Below are positions 43,861-53,124 of a stretch of DNA of 64,000 nt, one piece after another. The translations under genes were made by a program, and so were the position numbers. The first letter of the stretch is position 1; the number at the start of each line of letters is the position of its first letter. The notes under the pieces were generated by a model. That model ran no database searches. It saw nothing but the letters and a program-made list of their open reading frames with translations, and was not told the origin of the DNA. The DNA is taken from contig NZ_MVOC01000018.1 of assembly GCF_002043095.1 (NCBI RefSeq), positions 1 to 64,000 on the forward strand. Reading direction: 5' to 3'. The stretch comes from Mycobacterium sp. AT1. GTDB taxonomy: Bacteria > Actinomycetota > Actinomycetes > Mycobacteriales > Mycobacteriaceae.

Positions 43861-45914
43861 CCGACACCTCCCGCCGTGGTGGGCGACGCCATCACGCCGC
43901 CGTCTCGAAGGTGCAACGTCCGCGGGCACAGCTCCTCGAGTCCCGAGAAGTCGTGGGAGATCACGATGACCGTCAACCCCGCGTCGCGACGCAGTGCCGA
44001 CAGCAAGCCAAGCAGGCCGCGCTGGCTGGCGGCGTCCAGGCCGGCCAGCGGCTCGTCGAGGATCAGCACTCGCGGCTTGCGGGCCAGCAGACCCGCCAGC
44101 ACCACCCGACGCATCTGGCCGCCGCTGAGCTGGTCGATGCGCCGCAATCCGATCGCCGGATCGAGGCCGACCATGGCCAACGCGGCGACGATCTGCGAGT
44201 GGTCGTAGTAGTCCAACCCCGCGGCCGACGCGATCTCCATGTCCACCCGTCCACGCATCAGCTGCAGCCTGGCCGCCTGGAACGAAATAGCCACGGCGCC
44301 AACCTGTTCGGAGACGGGCTCGCCGTCCAGCAGGCAGGTGCCCGCGGTCGGCGCCAGCAACCCGGCCATGATCCACGCCAGCGTCGACTTGCCGGATCCG
44401 TTCAACCCGTGGATCAGCACCCCGTCACCCTCGTTGACCACGAGGTCGACGTCCCGCAGCGCCGTCGACGCCCATGGCGTGCCCAGCCCGTACTCGTGCC
44501 CGACACCCTTGAGTTCCAACAGCGGTGACCCGCCGCGGCGAGCCTGCGCACTGGTGGCAGCCGGCGCAGGCGCGGTGCTGACCATCTCGACGTTGTCGGC
44601 GCTGCCGCCGTTGCCCGTCAGGTCGATCACCCGGTCGGCCGACGCGGCCTCGTCGTTGTAGTGCGTGATGTGCACCAGCGACATCCGATGCTTCTTCGTC
44701 AGCCCCGACAGCACCTCGATAAGACCCTCGCGCCCCTGCTGGTCGACCATGCTGGTGACCTCGTCGGCGATCAACAATGCGGGCTCCCTGGCCAACGCCG
44801 CAGCGACCGCGAGGCGCTGCAGTTCGCCACCGGAGAGGTTGCCGGTGTCGCGCTCGGCCAGCCCCTCCAGCCCGACCTCGGCAAGCAGACGGTCGACGTC
44901 GGTCTCGGTTCCCGGAGGAAGCCCGAATACGACGTCGTCGGCGACCCGGCTGCCGAGGACCTGACTTTCGGGGTGCTGCATCACCACGGCGGTGCCACCG
45001 GCCTTGCCGAGACCCACGGCGCCGGGCCGGTCGACGCTGCCAGCGGTCGGCTGCCGGCCCGACAGCACCAGCATCATCGTCGTCTTGCCCGACCCGTTGG
45101 GTCCGGTGACGGCCACGTGCTCGCCCTCGCCGATGGTCAGCGACACCGGACCGAGGGCGTCCTGGGCCGCGCCGTCGTAGCGGAAGCGGACGTCACTGAA
45201 CTGGGCGGGCACCGGGCCGACGGGTTCGGCCGAGTCGACGGAGTCGAGCTTGTGGACGTCGGGCACTCCGGACAGTCGGACGAGCACCCGGGACAGTGCC
45301 CACCATCCGATGAGGGTTACCGAGCCGATGCTGAGCACGCTGGACCCGATGATCAGGAGCGGCCAGTAGGTGAGCACCGTGCCGAAGTCGTCGCGCAGCT
45401 GCTGCGCCAGGGGCTCCATTCCCGAGATGCGCTCGAGAACCGCGGCGATGCCGGTGACGTTGGCCGTGATCGACGCGAAGACCAGTTCGCGGATCCGATA
45501 GAACACCAGCAGGAAGCCCACTCCAAGCACGCCGAAGAGCGCGCCGGCGATCACCGCCGCGACGGCGATCGTCGGCAGGCCACGGCCACGACGCTTGACG
45601 ATGCCGACCAAGCCTCCGATGTAGGCACAGTTGACGACGGTCATCAAGCCACCGAACCCGGCGATGAGAAAGGCGATGGTGCCGCCGGCGACCGCCGCGG
45701 CGACCAGCACCCGGAAGCGGTGGCGGTACGCGAGCAGTCCCATGGGGACGGTGCCGAGTACCGAGAGGCCGGCGGCGAAGGGGACGACGACGGCGATGAT
45801 CGCGGTGGCCGCGCACAGCGCAGCCATGATGGCGGCGTGCGCAAGCTCGTCGGGCTTCATCGAACCAGCTCGCCGAGGTGCGCCGCCGCCGGTCTCGCTG
45901 CCGGTCTTGGCCAT
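43857..45914 (-). CDS. ECF transporter: membrane S-like domain fused to two ABC ATPases (Rv2326c homologue)
   Basis: 685 residues from the ATG at 45914. Residues 20-220 carry about six TM segments ([20 protein letters not shown] and others), resembling DUF2232-type S components. Two ABC cassettes follow: Walker [10 protein letters not shown] with LSGGELQR and LLIADEV, then [10 protein letters not shown] with LSGGQMRR and [12 protein letters not shown]. All ECF parts except T are thus in one chain, with EcfT encoded next. The imported micronutrient is unknown. It diverges from a MarR gene across about 105 bp. Confidence 0.88.
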   Translation of the reverse strand: MAKTGSETGGGAPRRAGSMKPDELAHAAIMAALCAATAIIAVVVPFAAGLSVLGTVPMGLLAYRHRFRVLVAAAVAGGTIAFLIAGFGGLMTVVNCAYIGGLVGIVKRRGRGLPTIAVAAVIAGALFGVLGVGFLLVFYRIRELVFASITANVTGIAAVLERISGMEPLAQQLRDDFGTVLTYWPLLIIGSSVLSIGSVTLIGWWALSRVLVRLSGVPDVHKLDSVDSAEPVGPVPAQFSDVRFRYDGAAQDALGPVSLTIGEGEHVAVTGPNGSGKTTMMLVLSGRQPTAGSVDRPGAVGLGKAGGTAVVMQHPESQVLGSRVADDVVFGLPPGTETDVDRLLAEVGLEGLAERDTGNLSGGELQRLAVAAALAREPALLIADEVTSMVDQQGREGLIEVLSGLTKKHRMSLVHITHYNDEAASADRVIDLTGNGGSADNVEMVSTAPAPAATSAQARRGGSPLLELKGVGHEYGLGTPWASTALRDVDLVVNEGDGVLIHGLNGSGKSTLAWIMAGLLAPTAGTCLLDGEPVSEQVGAVAISFQAARLQLMRGRVDMEIASAAGLDYYDHSQIVAALAMVGLDPAIGLRRIDQLSGGQMRRVVLAGLLARKPRVLILDEPLAGLDAASQRGLLGLLSALRRDAGLTVIVISHDFSGLEELCPRTLHLRDGGVMASPTTAGGVG

Positions 45915-45986
45915 TTCTCGATTCTGCCAGCTGTCGACCAAGAGCAGTCTCAGCAGGCTGTGAGGAGCGCCACCCCAACCCACGAC

Positions 45987-46002
45987 GGACCTATAGAGGT
46001 CC
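45987..46002. promoter_or_regulatory. Candidate MarR operator (inverted repeat)
   Basis: GGACCT-ATAG-AGGTCC is a perfect 6-4-6 inverted repeat in the 105-bp divergent region of the ECF transporter and MarR genes, 18 bp before the MarR ATG and over a TATA-like core. Confidence 0.45.
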
Positions 46003-46019
46003 TATGTAAACTGGCGGGC

Positions 46020-46475
46020 ATGTCATCGAGCCACGCTACGCACCCTCCGGACACCGCGCTGTCCGCGGATCTGCTGTCCGTGGTCGCCCGACTCAACCGG
46101 CTCGCCACCCAGCGGGTCAAGATGAAACTTCCGTTCGCCCAAGCTCGACTGCTCTCCACGATCGAGGACCAGGGCGCGGCACGCATCTCCGACCTGGCCG
46201 CGTTCGACCACTGCTCACAGCCCACCATGACGACGCAGGTCCGACGGCTCGAGGAGGCGGCCCTGGTCTCGCGCGTCACCGACCCCGCCGACGCCAGAGC
46301 GGTGCTGATCAGCATCACCGCGAAGGGCCGCGAAGTCTTGGCGCGCGTGCGCGCCGACCGCAGCGCCGTCGTCGACCCCTACCTGGCGCGCCTTGATCCC
46401 GCCGACCGCCAGTCCCTCACCGAGGCCGTCCGGGTGATGCGGGCAATACTCGCCGACGCCACCCAGGACCGCTGA
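46020..46475 (+). CDS. MarR family transcriptional regulator (Rv2327 homologue)
   Basis: 151 residues. Winged HTH: ARLLSTIEDQGAARISDLAA, FDHCSQPTMTTQVRRLEEAA, LVSRVTDPADARAVLISITAKG, the classical MarR helix-wing order. It lies divergent from the ECF transporter and is its likely local regulator, as in M. tuberculosis. ATG at 46020, few bases after a TATGTA-like -10, so a very short leader is possible. Confidence 0.9.
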   Translation: MSSSHATHPPDTALSADLLSVVARLNRLATQRVKMKLPFAQARLLSTIEDQGAARISDLAAFDHCSQPTMTTQVRRLEEAALVSRVTDPADARAVLISITAKGREVLARVRADRSAVVDPYLARLDPADRQSLTEAVRVMRAILADATQDR

Positions 46476-46722
46476 AAGCGGCTCTCCGCCAACCCAACCG
46501 ACGACCGGGCCGCCTCCGATTACCCTTGACGGCGTAGCCCACCGCTTGCCAGAACCCAGGGCCACGGGCCGAACGGACGGCATCCTGCAGATCCCGTTCC
46601 GCTTGCCACACCGCAGCGTCGACCCCGCTCCGCTTCGCCGCGTCGAGAGCGGCGGCGGCTCCCGTAATCCTCCGCATCGAACTGACGTCGCCGGACTGCG
46701 CCAAGTTGCCATTGTTTGCCAC
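46417..46722 (-). CDS. Small hypothetical protein
   Basis: 101 residues from a GTG at 46722 with GGGGGTG 5 bp upstream. The N-terminal 65 residues look like real protein (ITGAAAALDAAKRSGVDAAV, WQAERDLQDAVRSARG); the last 35 are Arg/Pro-rich. It overlaps the marR 3' end by 59 bp on the opposite strand. It may be shorter in function than the frame suggests. No family is recognised. Confidence 0.45.
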   Translation of the reverse strand: MANNGNLAQSGDVSSMRRITGAAAALDAAKRSGVDAAVWQAERDLQDAVRSARGPGFWQAVGYAVKGNRRRPGRRLGWRRAAFSGPGWRRRVLPASPGRPR

Positions 46723-46933
46723 TGTTCACCCCCGTGAATCGAAAACGTAGCTCTCGCAAGCTCCTTTCCTACGCTGGCAGTGGCTGGGCCAGGTAACTGA
46801 TGTCCACGATAGCGCCACCGCAACGATTGCTCCAGCAAATTCCCAACATTGGGAACTGTGCTGTACACATACGGAGCGACGGCCGCACCCCGAACCGCGT
46901 CAGCGCCACCCCCGTCGGGCAGACTGAACCACC

Positions 46934-47563
46934 ATGACCTGGTTGAGCGCCCTCGCGACCGTCCTCGTACCCGTGGTGTCGGTCGTGTCGACCGCAACGG
47001 TGGCCATCTGGACCAAGCGCATCGACGTCAGAAGCAAGCGCGACGACCGGGAGCACGCGCTGTTGCTCGACTTCGAGCAGCGGGCCGGCGAGGAGAAGAA
47101 GGTCGCCCTCAAGACCCTCCTCTCCGCCACCATGCGCGTCAGGCGTGGCGCCGAACCGCTCGCCGGCGCCCACCAAACCGTCGAGCAACGACGCTCCGAG
47201 GCCATCGAAGAGCTCTACGAACTTCGCGGTCGCCTCGGCCTCGACGACGGCGTGGCAGAGGTGCTGATCTACGCCGCCGAGCCCGTCCGCCAGCTCACCG
47301 AACTGCTGCTCGACGAATGGGACCGACAGTTCCGCGACCACGGTTACTCCCTGACACAACTGGACACGTGCAAGCAGCAACTCGTCGCGCCCTGCGACGA
47401 CCAACAGGAGTGGAACGCCCTCAAGAGCGAAGAAGCGGCATGGCTCAAGCGACTCGGCGAGGAATCAGACCTCGACGTCGACGCGCTGCTGACGCTGTGC
47501 GACCGCACGATCGCGGCCGCCCGCAAGGACCTTCGCGGTGGCTTCGGCGTCGAGCCCCAGTGA
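46934..47563 (+). CDS. Membrane-anchored hypothetical protein
   Basis: 209 residues. One N-terminal TM segment (ALATVLVPVVSVVSTATVAIW) is followed by a long helical, charged region (REHALLLDFEQRAGEEKKVA and others) likely forming a coiled coil. The ATG at 46934 diverges from the small gene at 46722. It converges with the VIT-type transporter with a 6-bp gap. No family is recognised. Confidence 0.7.
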   Translation: MTWLSALATVLVPVVSVVSTATVAIWTKRIDVRSKRDDREHALLLDFEQRAGEEKKVALKTLLSATMRVRRGAEPLAGAHQTVEQRRSEAIEELYELRGRLGLDDGVAEVLIYAAEPVRQLTELLLDEWDRQFRDHGYSLTQLDTCKQQLVAPCDDQQEWNALKSEEAAWLKRLGEESDLDVDALLTLCDRTIAAARKDLRGGFGVEPQ

Positions 47564-47569
47564 CCAAAG

Positions 47570-48301
47570 CTAGCCGACCGCCGCGCCGATCAGGTGGCCC
47601 ACCAAATAGGTCACCGCGATAGCGATTCCACCAAAGGCCAACTGCCGCAACGACCCCAGCCACGGCGCCTTCTTGGTGACGCGTGCCGCCACCCCGCCGA
47701 CGACCAGCAGGCCGAGCCCACCGCACGCCAACCCGAGCCACAGCGACGAGTACCCAAGCAGGAACGGGATGAGCGGAATGACGGCGCCGATCGCGAACAT
47801 CGCGAACGACGAACCCGCCGCCACCCACGGTGACGGCTTCTCGTTCGGGTCGACGCCGAGCTCTTGGACGAGGTGAAAGTTCAACGCCCGGGTCTCGTCC
47901 CGGTGAAGTTCCTCGGCGGCCTTGGTTGCGGTCTCGACGCTCATGCCCATGTCGGTCAGCGTGCCGACGAGCTCGGCCTGTTCCGCGTCCGGGTACAGGC
48001 GGAAGCTGCGGCGCTCTACCCGGACCTCGGACTCGACCTGCTCGTTGGCCGTCGTCACCGAGGTGAACTCGCCGAGCGCCATCGAGAACGATCCCGCCAG
48101 TAGGCCCGCCACCCCGGCGAGCACCACGGCGTTCGTGCTGGCGCTGGCGGCGACGCCCGCGATCAACGCCGTGTTGCTGACCAGGCCGTCCATAGCCCCG
48201 AACGTGGCGGCCCGCAGCCAGCCGCCAGTGACGTCTGGGTGACGGTGGTCGATCTGATGGGGCATCCCGGCGAGTGACGGCACGGCGTCCGGATCGGTCA
48301 T
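47570..48301 (-). CDS. VIT1/CCC1 family transporter (iron/manganese)
   Basis: 243 residues. Five TM segments in the VIT arrangement: WLRAATFGAMDGLVSNTALI (TM1 with a conserved Asp-Gly), GVAGLLAGSFSMALGEFTSV (TM2 with Met and Glu), then the cytosolic metal-binding helices with the EVRVERRSFRLYPDAEQAEL segment, and three C-terminal TMs. CCC1/VIT proteins export Fe2+ or Mn2+ from the cytoplasm. The N-terminus HPDVTGGWLR is typical of mycobacterial members. Confidence 0.87.
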   Translation of the reverse strand: MTDPDAVPSLAGMPHQIDHRHPDVTGGWLRAATFGAMDGLVSNTALIAGVAASASTNAVVLAGVAGLLAGSFSMALGEFTSVTTANEQVESEVRVERRSFRLYPDAEQAELVGTLTDMGMSVETATKAAEELHRDETRALNFHLVQELGVDPNEKPSPWVAAGSSFAMFAIGAVIPLIPFLLGYSSLWLGLACGGLGLLVVGGVAARVTKKAPWLGSLRQLAFGGIAIAVTYLVGHLIGAAVG

Positions 48302-48404
48302 GACGATGATTCAACGCCAACCGCGGGAACGGGTTTCAATGAGGATGACCTGGGTTTGCCACATCACAGTTTCACGGCGGGATTCGGGGGATAACGTGGC
48401 CTTC

Positions 48405-50351
48405 ATGACCACCACTGCGGATCACCTTCGTAATGCCCTTGACGGTCGTTGGCGCGACATGAAGAACCGGATGCGGGAGGAGCTTTCCTCCGAGATCTTC
48501 AAGCCGCACTACACGCCCAACACGGTGATCGCCCGCACGAAGGTCACCGAGCAGATGCGCATCATGGCCGCCAACGGCGCCGCTGAGGACGGCTTCAAGA
48601 AGGAGCACGGCGGCAACGGCGACGTCGGGGCCGCAGTGACCCAGATCGAGATGCTGGCGATGTCGGACCTGTCCCTGATGGTGAAGGCCGGGGTGCAGTG
48701 GGGCCTCTTCGGCGGGGCGATCGAGAACCTCGGCACCAAACGCCACCACGACGCCTACGTCCGCAAGCTCATCGACCTGGAGCTGCTTGGCTGCTTCGCG
48801 ATGACCGAGACCGGGCACGGCAGCGACGTGCAGGCGCTCGAGACCACGGGAACCTACGACCCCGACACCCAAGAGTTCGTGATCGACTCCCCCACCCCGT
48901 CGTCGCGCAAGGACTACATCGGCGGCGCCGCGAACACCGCCCGGGTGGCCGCGGTGTTCGCGCAGCTGATCACCAAGGGCGAGGGCCACGGCGTGCACTG
49001 CTTCGTGGTGCCGATCCGCGACGACGCCGGTAACGACCTGCCCGGCGTCACGACGTCGGACTGCCAGTACAAGGGCGGACTGCCCGGCGTCGACAACGGC
49101 CGCATCCAGTTCGACCAGGTGCGGATCCCGCGGGAGAACCTGCTCAACAAGTACGCCGACGTCGCCGAGGACGGCACGTACACCTCACCGATCGAGAACC
49201 CGGGCCGCCGGTTCTTCACGATGCTCGGCACGCTCATCCGCGGCCGCGTCACCGTCGGCGGCAGCGCCGGCGCCGCCGCCAGGGTGGCACTCGACATCGC
49301 GACGCGATATGCCCTGGAGCGCAGGCAGTTCGAAGCCCCCGGCGCCGAGCAGGAGGTGCTGATCATGGATTACCTGGTGCACCAGCGCCGGCTGTTCCCG
49401 CTGATCGCCAAGTCCTACGCCCTGCAGTTCGCCCAGAACGAGCTGGTGGCCAAGTGTCACGAGCTGCAGACCTCCGACGACCCGGACGCCGAGGAGCAGC
49501 GCGAGCTCGAGTCGCGCGCCGCCGGGCTGAAGGCCGCCAACACCTGGCACGCCACCCGCGCCATCCAGGAGGCGCGCGAGGCGTGCGGCGGCGCCGGCTA
49601 CCTGGCCGAGAACCGGCTGATCGCGCTGAAGGCCGACACAGACGTGTTCACCACCTTCGAGGGCGACAACCACGTGCTGACGCAGCTGGTCGCCAAGGAA
49701 CTGCTGACGGCCTACGCCGACGACGTCAAGGGCATGAGTCCAGCGCAGTGGGTGCGGTTCGCCGCCAACTTCGCCGGCGAGCGGGTGCTCAAGCGCACCG
49801 CGGCGCAAACCATCATGCAGACGATCGTCGACACGCGTCAGGACAACGAGGAGGAGGGCTCGCTGTTCAACCGCGGCACGCAGGTCAAGATGTTCGAGGA
49901 CCGCGAGGAATACATGCTGGCGTCGGTCGCGCGTCGACTGCAGGGCAAGTCCAAGGAGATGTCTCCGTTCGACGCGTTCAACTCCGTCCAGGACCACGTG
50001 CTGCACGCCGCCAAGGCACACGTCGACCGGATCATCCTCGAGGCGTTCGTCGCCGGCATCGACACCTGCCAGGACGAGAAGGCCCGCGGGATCCTCGAGG
50101 TCGTCTGCGACCTCTACGCGCTCTCGGTGATCGAGGACGACAAGTCGTGGTTCATCGAGCACCGATTCCTGTCCACCGAGCGCTCCAAGGCCGTCACCCG
50201 CGGCATCAACGACCGCTGCCGCAAGCTGCGCCCCCACGCTGAGCTATTGGTCGAGGGGTTCGGGATTCCCGAGCAGCTGCGCTACGCCGAGATGCTGCAC
50301 CCGGAGCACATCCCCGACGCCGACGAGCACGAGGAGCAGAACGCGGAATGA
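48405..50351 (+). CDS. Acyl-CoA dehydrogenase/oxidase family protein
   Basis: 648 residues from the ATG at 48405; a GTG at 48396 lies at better distance from GGGGG and would add three residues. The length and motifs fit the acyl-CoA oxidase-like branch: GCFAMTETGHGSDVQALETT (FAD/substrate loop), LERRQFEAP, ACGGAGYLAENRL with the extended C-terminal domain, and FTTFEGDNHVLTQ. It probably oxidises long-chain acyl-CoA in beta-oxidation; oxidase or dehydrogenase activity cannot be told. It ends 14 bp before the convergent tRNA-Asn. Confidence 0.87.
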   Translation: MTTTADHLRNALDGRWRDMKNRMREELSSEIFKPHYTPNTVIARTKVTEQMRIMAANGAAEDGFKKEHGGNGDVGAAVTQIEMLAMSDLSLMVKAGVQWGLFGGAIENLGTKRHHDAYVRKLIDLELLGCFAMTETGHGSDVQALETTGTYDPDTQEFVIDSPTPSSRKDYIGGAANTARVAAVFAQLITKGEGHGVHCFVVPIRDDAGNDLPGVTTSDCQYKGGLPGVDNGRIQFDQVRIPRENLLNKYADVAEDGTYTSPIENPGRRFFTMLGTLIRGRVTVGGSAGAAARVALDIATRYALERRQFEAPGAEQEVLIMDYLVHQRRLFPLIAKSYALQFAQNELVAKCHELQTSDDPDAEEQRELESRAAGLKAANTWHATRAIQEAREACGGAGYLAENRLIALKADTDVFTTFEGDNHVLTQLVAKELLTAYADDVKGMSPAQWVRFAANFAGERVLKRTAAQTIMQTIVDTRQDNEEEGSLFNRGTQVKMFEDREEYMLASVARRLQGKSKEMSPFDAFNSVQDHVLHAAKAHVDRIILEAFVAGIDTCQDEKARGILEVVCDLYALSVIEDDKSWFIEHRFLSTERSKAVTRGINDRCRKLRPHAELLVEGFGIPEQLRYAEMLHPEHIPDADEHEEQNAE

Positions 50352-50364
50352 TCAAGAGGTAAAG

Positions 50365-50437
50365 CTCCCCCGCGTGGACTCGAACCACGAACCTGCCGAT
50401 TAACAGTCGGCTGCTCTGCCAATTGAGCTACAGGGGA
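50365..50437 (-). tRNA. tRNA-Asn (anticodon GTT)
   Basis: 73 nt. Acceptor TCCCCTG pairs with CGGGGGA; D arm TAGCTCAATTGGCAGAGC; anticodon loop CTGTTAA; T arm GTGGTTCGAGTCCAC; discriminator G. No encoded CCA. It lies beside the Rv2342 homologue and dnaG, as asnT does in M. tuberculosis. Confidence 0.92.
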
Positions 50438-50606
50438 ATAGCACTCGGTCCGCGGGACGTGCACGCTGACCGAGCGTTGACTCTAGCGCATGGACTCCGG
50501 AAGTCCGATATCGGGCAGGTGAGCTGGGGCAGACGGGCTCGTTCTCTCGCCACTCGGCCGCACGAGGCAGGATGGAAGTAATGCACTACCGCGAGAGAGG
50601 GACCCC

Positions 50607-50846
50607 GTGATCCGCGTCGCCGCCGTCATGGCTGTTGGATACGTATTGGGCGCCAAGGCAGGCAGGCGTCGCTACGAACAAATTGCGGGCACGTTCCGTA
50701 CCGTTACCGGCAGCCCAGCCACCAAGGCCGTGCTGGACGCGGGTCGACGCAAGATCGCCGACCGGGTGTCACCCGATGCGTCGATCGGCTCGCTGACGCC
50801 GATCGACGCCGATACTGCGGTATGGCAGCCCGGGAAGAACCGCTAG
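50607..50846 (+). CDS. Small membrane-associated protein (Rv2342 homologue)
   Basis: 79 residues from a GTG at 50607 with GAGAGAGGGA upstream. RVAAVMAVGYVLGAKAGRRR is a YtxH-like membrane start; the rest is soluble and basic. Position beside tRNA-Asn and dnaG matches Rv2342. Function unknown. It overlaps by 4 bp the end of the convergent secreted-protein gene. Confidence 0.75.
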   Translation: MIRVAAVMAVGYVLGAKAGRRRYEQIAGTFRTVTGSPATKAVLDAGRRKIADRVSPDASIGSLTPIDADTAVWQPGKNR

Positions 50847-51130
50847 GCGATCGGCTGACGCCAGGTCTGGCCGGGGGCCAGGTTGCCCGTCGAGACACCG
50901 AGACCGTTGTTGGGTCCGAAGGTGCCGAAGTTCGGCGTTCCGATGTTGGTCGGGTTTCCGTTGGAGTACCCCACGCACACCGGATCGGAGCCGTTGGTGG
51001 TGACGGTGGCCAGGCACGGTGCGGCGACGGCTTGACCAGCACCGCTGGTGAACGCGATCGCGAGCGGAGCGGCGACGGCGGCAGCCGCCAGGGCTCCAGC
51101 GGTGGCGACGCGGCGTGCGCTGATGGTCAT
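50843..51130 (-). CDS. Small secreted protein, mycobacterial (DUF7155-like)
   Basis: 95 residues from the ATG at 51130 with GGAAGGG upstream. A Sec signal peptide (ISARRVATAGALAAAAVAAP then IAFTSGAGQAVA-AP) is followed by a mature part of about 60 residues with two Cys (PCLATVTTNGSDPVCVGYSN), likely a disulfide, and Gly/Asn/Pro-rich tail. Exported protein of unknown role, seen in mycobacteria near dnaG. Confidence 0.8.
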   Translation of the reverse strand: MTISARRVATAGALAAAAVAAPLAIAFTSGAGQAVAAPCLATVTTNGSDPVCVGYSNGNPTNIGTPNFGTFGPNNGLGVSTGNLAPGQTWRQPIA

Positions 51131-51185
51131 GAGGTGCCCTTCCGTTGGAACTGACGGCGAGCTCACCATAGCGCGACGCGGCGAC

Positions 51186-53120
51186 TCACGCAGTAAGGTC
51201 GTCGCCGCTGGCCCGCTCCAGCAGGCTGCGCCGGTAGGTCTCCATCGCGACCAGGTCGCCGAACAACGCGTTGTACTCCTCGTCGTTGTCCACCGGTGAC
51301 ATGCGCTGCAGCTTGGACTTCATCTCGGCGATCTCCCTGCCGACCCATACTTCTTGCAACCTGGCCAGCACTCCGCCGATGTAGCGGGGCAGGCGATCGT
51401 CGTCCTCGACCCGGAACGCCTCGACGCCCAGCTCGTTGATCAGATTTGCCACGTGCGGTGAGGCCGCCTGCTCGCGGACCGAGTCGATCCACTGCCCACC
51501 CGACCCGCCAGCCGACATGCCGCCGGCCGCCGTCACCGCAGCGCGCACCGCCGCGTACCCGGGATGGGTGAAGCTCTCCACGGTCAACGTGTCGAAGACG
51601 GGCCCCGCGATCGCCGGGTACTGCAGTGCCGCCTTGAGCGCCTCGCGTTGCGGCCACAGCGTCGGATCCTTCGGATCGGGCCGGGCCACGACGACGGCAT
51701 CCGTCGGAGCCGCCGCGGCAGCACTACGCCGGACGTCGCGGCGTTGCGCGGCGCCACCTGCCTTGGCCGTCTCGCGCACCCTGCCGATGACCTGGGCGAC
51801 GTCGTCCCAGCCCACCCATCCCGCGAGCTGACGCGCGTACTCGTCGCGCAGGGTCGGGTCCTTGATCCTGGCCGCCATGGGCACACACCGGCGCAACGCC
51901 GAGACCCGACCCTCGGCACTGTCCAGATCGTGGTCGGCAAGGGCGGTGCGAATTACGAACTCGAACAACGGCGTTCGCCGAGCCACCAGATCGCGCAGGG
52001 CGGCGTCACCGGACTTCAGCCGCAGATCGCACGGGTCCATGCCCTCGTCTGCGACGGCGACGAACGACTGCCCGGAGAGGTTCTGCTCGCCGTCGAAGGC
52101 CTTGACGGCGGCCGCACGGCCCGCCGCGTCACCGTCGAAGACGTAGATCAGCTCACCGCGAAAGAAGTTGTCGTCCATCATGAGTCGGCGAAGCATCGAC
52201 AGGTGCTCCTCGCCGAAGGCGGTGCCGCACGACGCGACCGCCGTCGTCACGCCAGCCAGGTGCATGGCCATGACGTCGGTGTAGCCCTCCACCACGACGG
52301 CCTGATGCCCCTTCGCGATGTCGCGCTTGGCCAGGTCGAGTCCGAACAGGACGTTGGACTTCTTGTAGAGCACCGTTTCCGGGGTGTTCAGATACTTGGC
52401 GGTCATCGTGTCGTCGTCGAAGATCCGGCGCGCACCGAACCCGATGACTTCGTTGCTACTGGCCCGAATCGGCCACAGCAAGCGCCGGTTGAAGCGGTCC
52501 CGTGGGCCGCGGCGACCCTCCATCGACAGCCCCGCAGCCTCGAGCTCCTTGAACTCGAAACCCTTGCGCAGCAAGTGTTTCGTCAAGGTGTCCCAGCCCG
52601 ACGGCGCGAATCCGCAGCCGAAGCGGGCGGCCGCCTCGGCGTCGAAGTTGCGTTCGATCAAGTACTGCCTCGCCGGTGCGGCCTCGTCGGACTGCAACGC
52701 CTCGGCGTAGAACGCCTGTGCCGCGGCGTTGGCGGCGATCAGCCTGCTGCGGCTGCCCTTGTCCCTCTGCACGTTGGTGGTCGAGCCACCGGTGTAGGTG
52801 ACGGTGTAGTTGATCCGGTCGGCGAGCATCTCGACGGCCTCGACGAAGCTGACGTGTTCGATCTTCTGCAGGAAGGCGTAGACGTCACCCCCCTCACCGC
52901 AGCCGAAGCAATGGAAGTGGCCGTGGTTGGGGCGGACGTGGAACGACGGTGACTTCTCGTCGTGGAACGGGCAGAGCCCCTTCATCGAGTCCGCTCCGGC
53001 GCGGCGCAGCTGCACGTAGTCGCCGACGAGGTCCTCGATGCGGGTGCTTTCGCGGATGGCCGCGATGTCGCGGTCGGGAATCCGCCCGCCCCGCGTCCCA
53101 TCGCTCCTGCCTACTGCCAC
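51186..53120 (-). CDS. dnaG: DNA primase
   Basis: 644 residues. The N-terminal CHC2 zinc finger is CPFHDEKSPSFHVRP then CFGCGEGGD (C-x2-H ... C-x2-C). The TOPRIM catalytic core includes VVEGYTDVMAMH and YVFDGDAAGRAA, and the C-terminal helicase-binding domain ends the chain. It makes RNA primers for lagging-strand synthesis with DnaB. GTG start at 53120. It follows dgt on the same strand with a 4-bp gap, the usual mycobacterial order. Confidence 0.97.
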   Translation of the reverse strand: MAVGRSDGTRGGRIPDRDIAAIRESTRIEDLVGDYVQLRRAGADSMKGLCPFHDEKSPSFHVRPNHGHFHCFGCGEGGDVYAFLQKIEHVSFVEAVEMLADRINYTVTYTGGSTTNVQRDKGSRSRLIAANAAAQAFYAEALQSDEAAPARQYLIERNFDAEAAARFGCGFAPSGWDTLTKHLLRKGFEFKELEAAGLSMEGRRGPRDRFNRRLLWPIRASSNEVIGFGARRIFDDDTMTAKYLNTPETVLYKKSNVLFGLDLAKRDIAKGHQAVVVEGYTDVMAMHLAGVTTAVASCGTAFGEEHLSMLRRLMMDDNFFRGELIYVFDGDAAGRAAAVKAFDGEQNLSGQSFVAVADEGMDPCDLRLKSGDAALRDLVARRTPLFEFVIRTALADHDLDSAEGRVSALRRCVPMAARIKDPTLRDEYARQLAGWVGWDDVAQVIGRVRETAKAGGAAQRRDVRRSAAAAAPTDAVVVARPDPKDPTLWPQREALKAALQYPAIAGPVFDTLTVESFTHPGYAAVRAAVTAAGGMSAGGSGGQWIDSVREQAASPHVANLINELGVEAFRVEDDDRLPRYIGGVLARLQEVWVGREIAEMKSKLQRMSPVDNDEEYNALFGDLVAMETYRRSLLERASGDDLTA

Positions 53121-53124
53121 CGGC

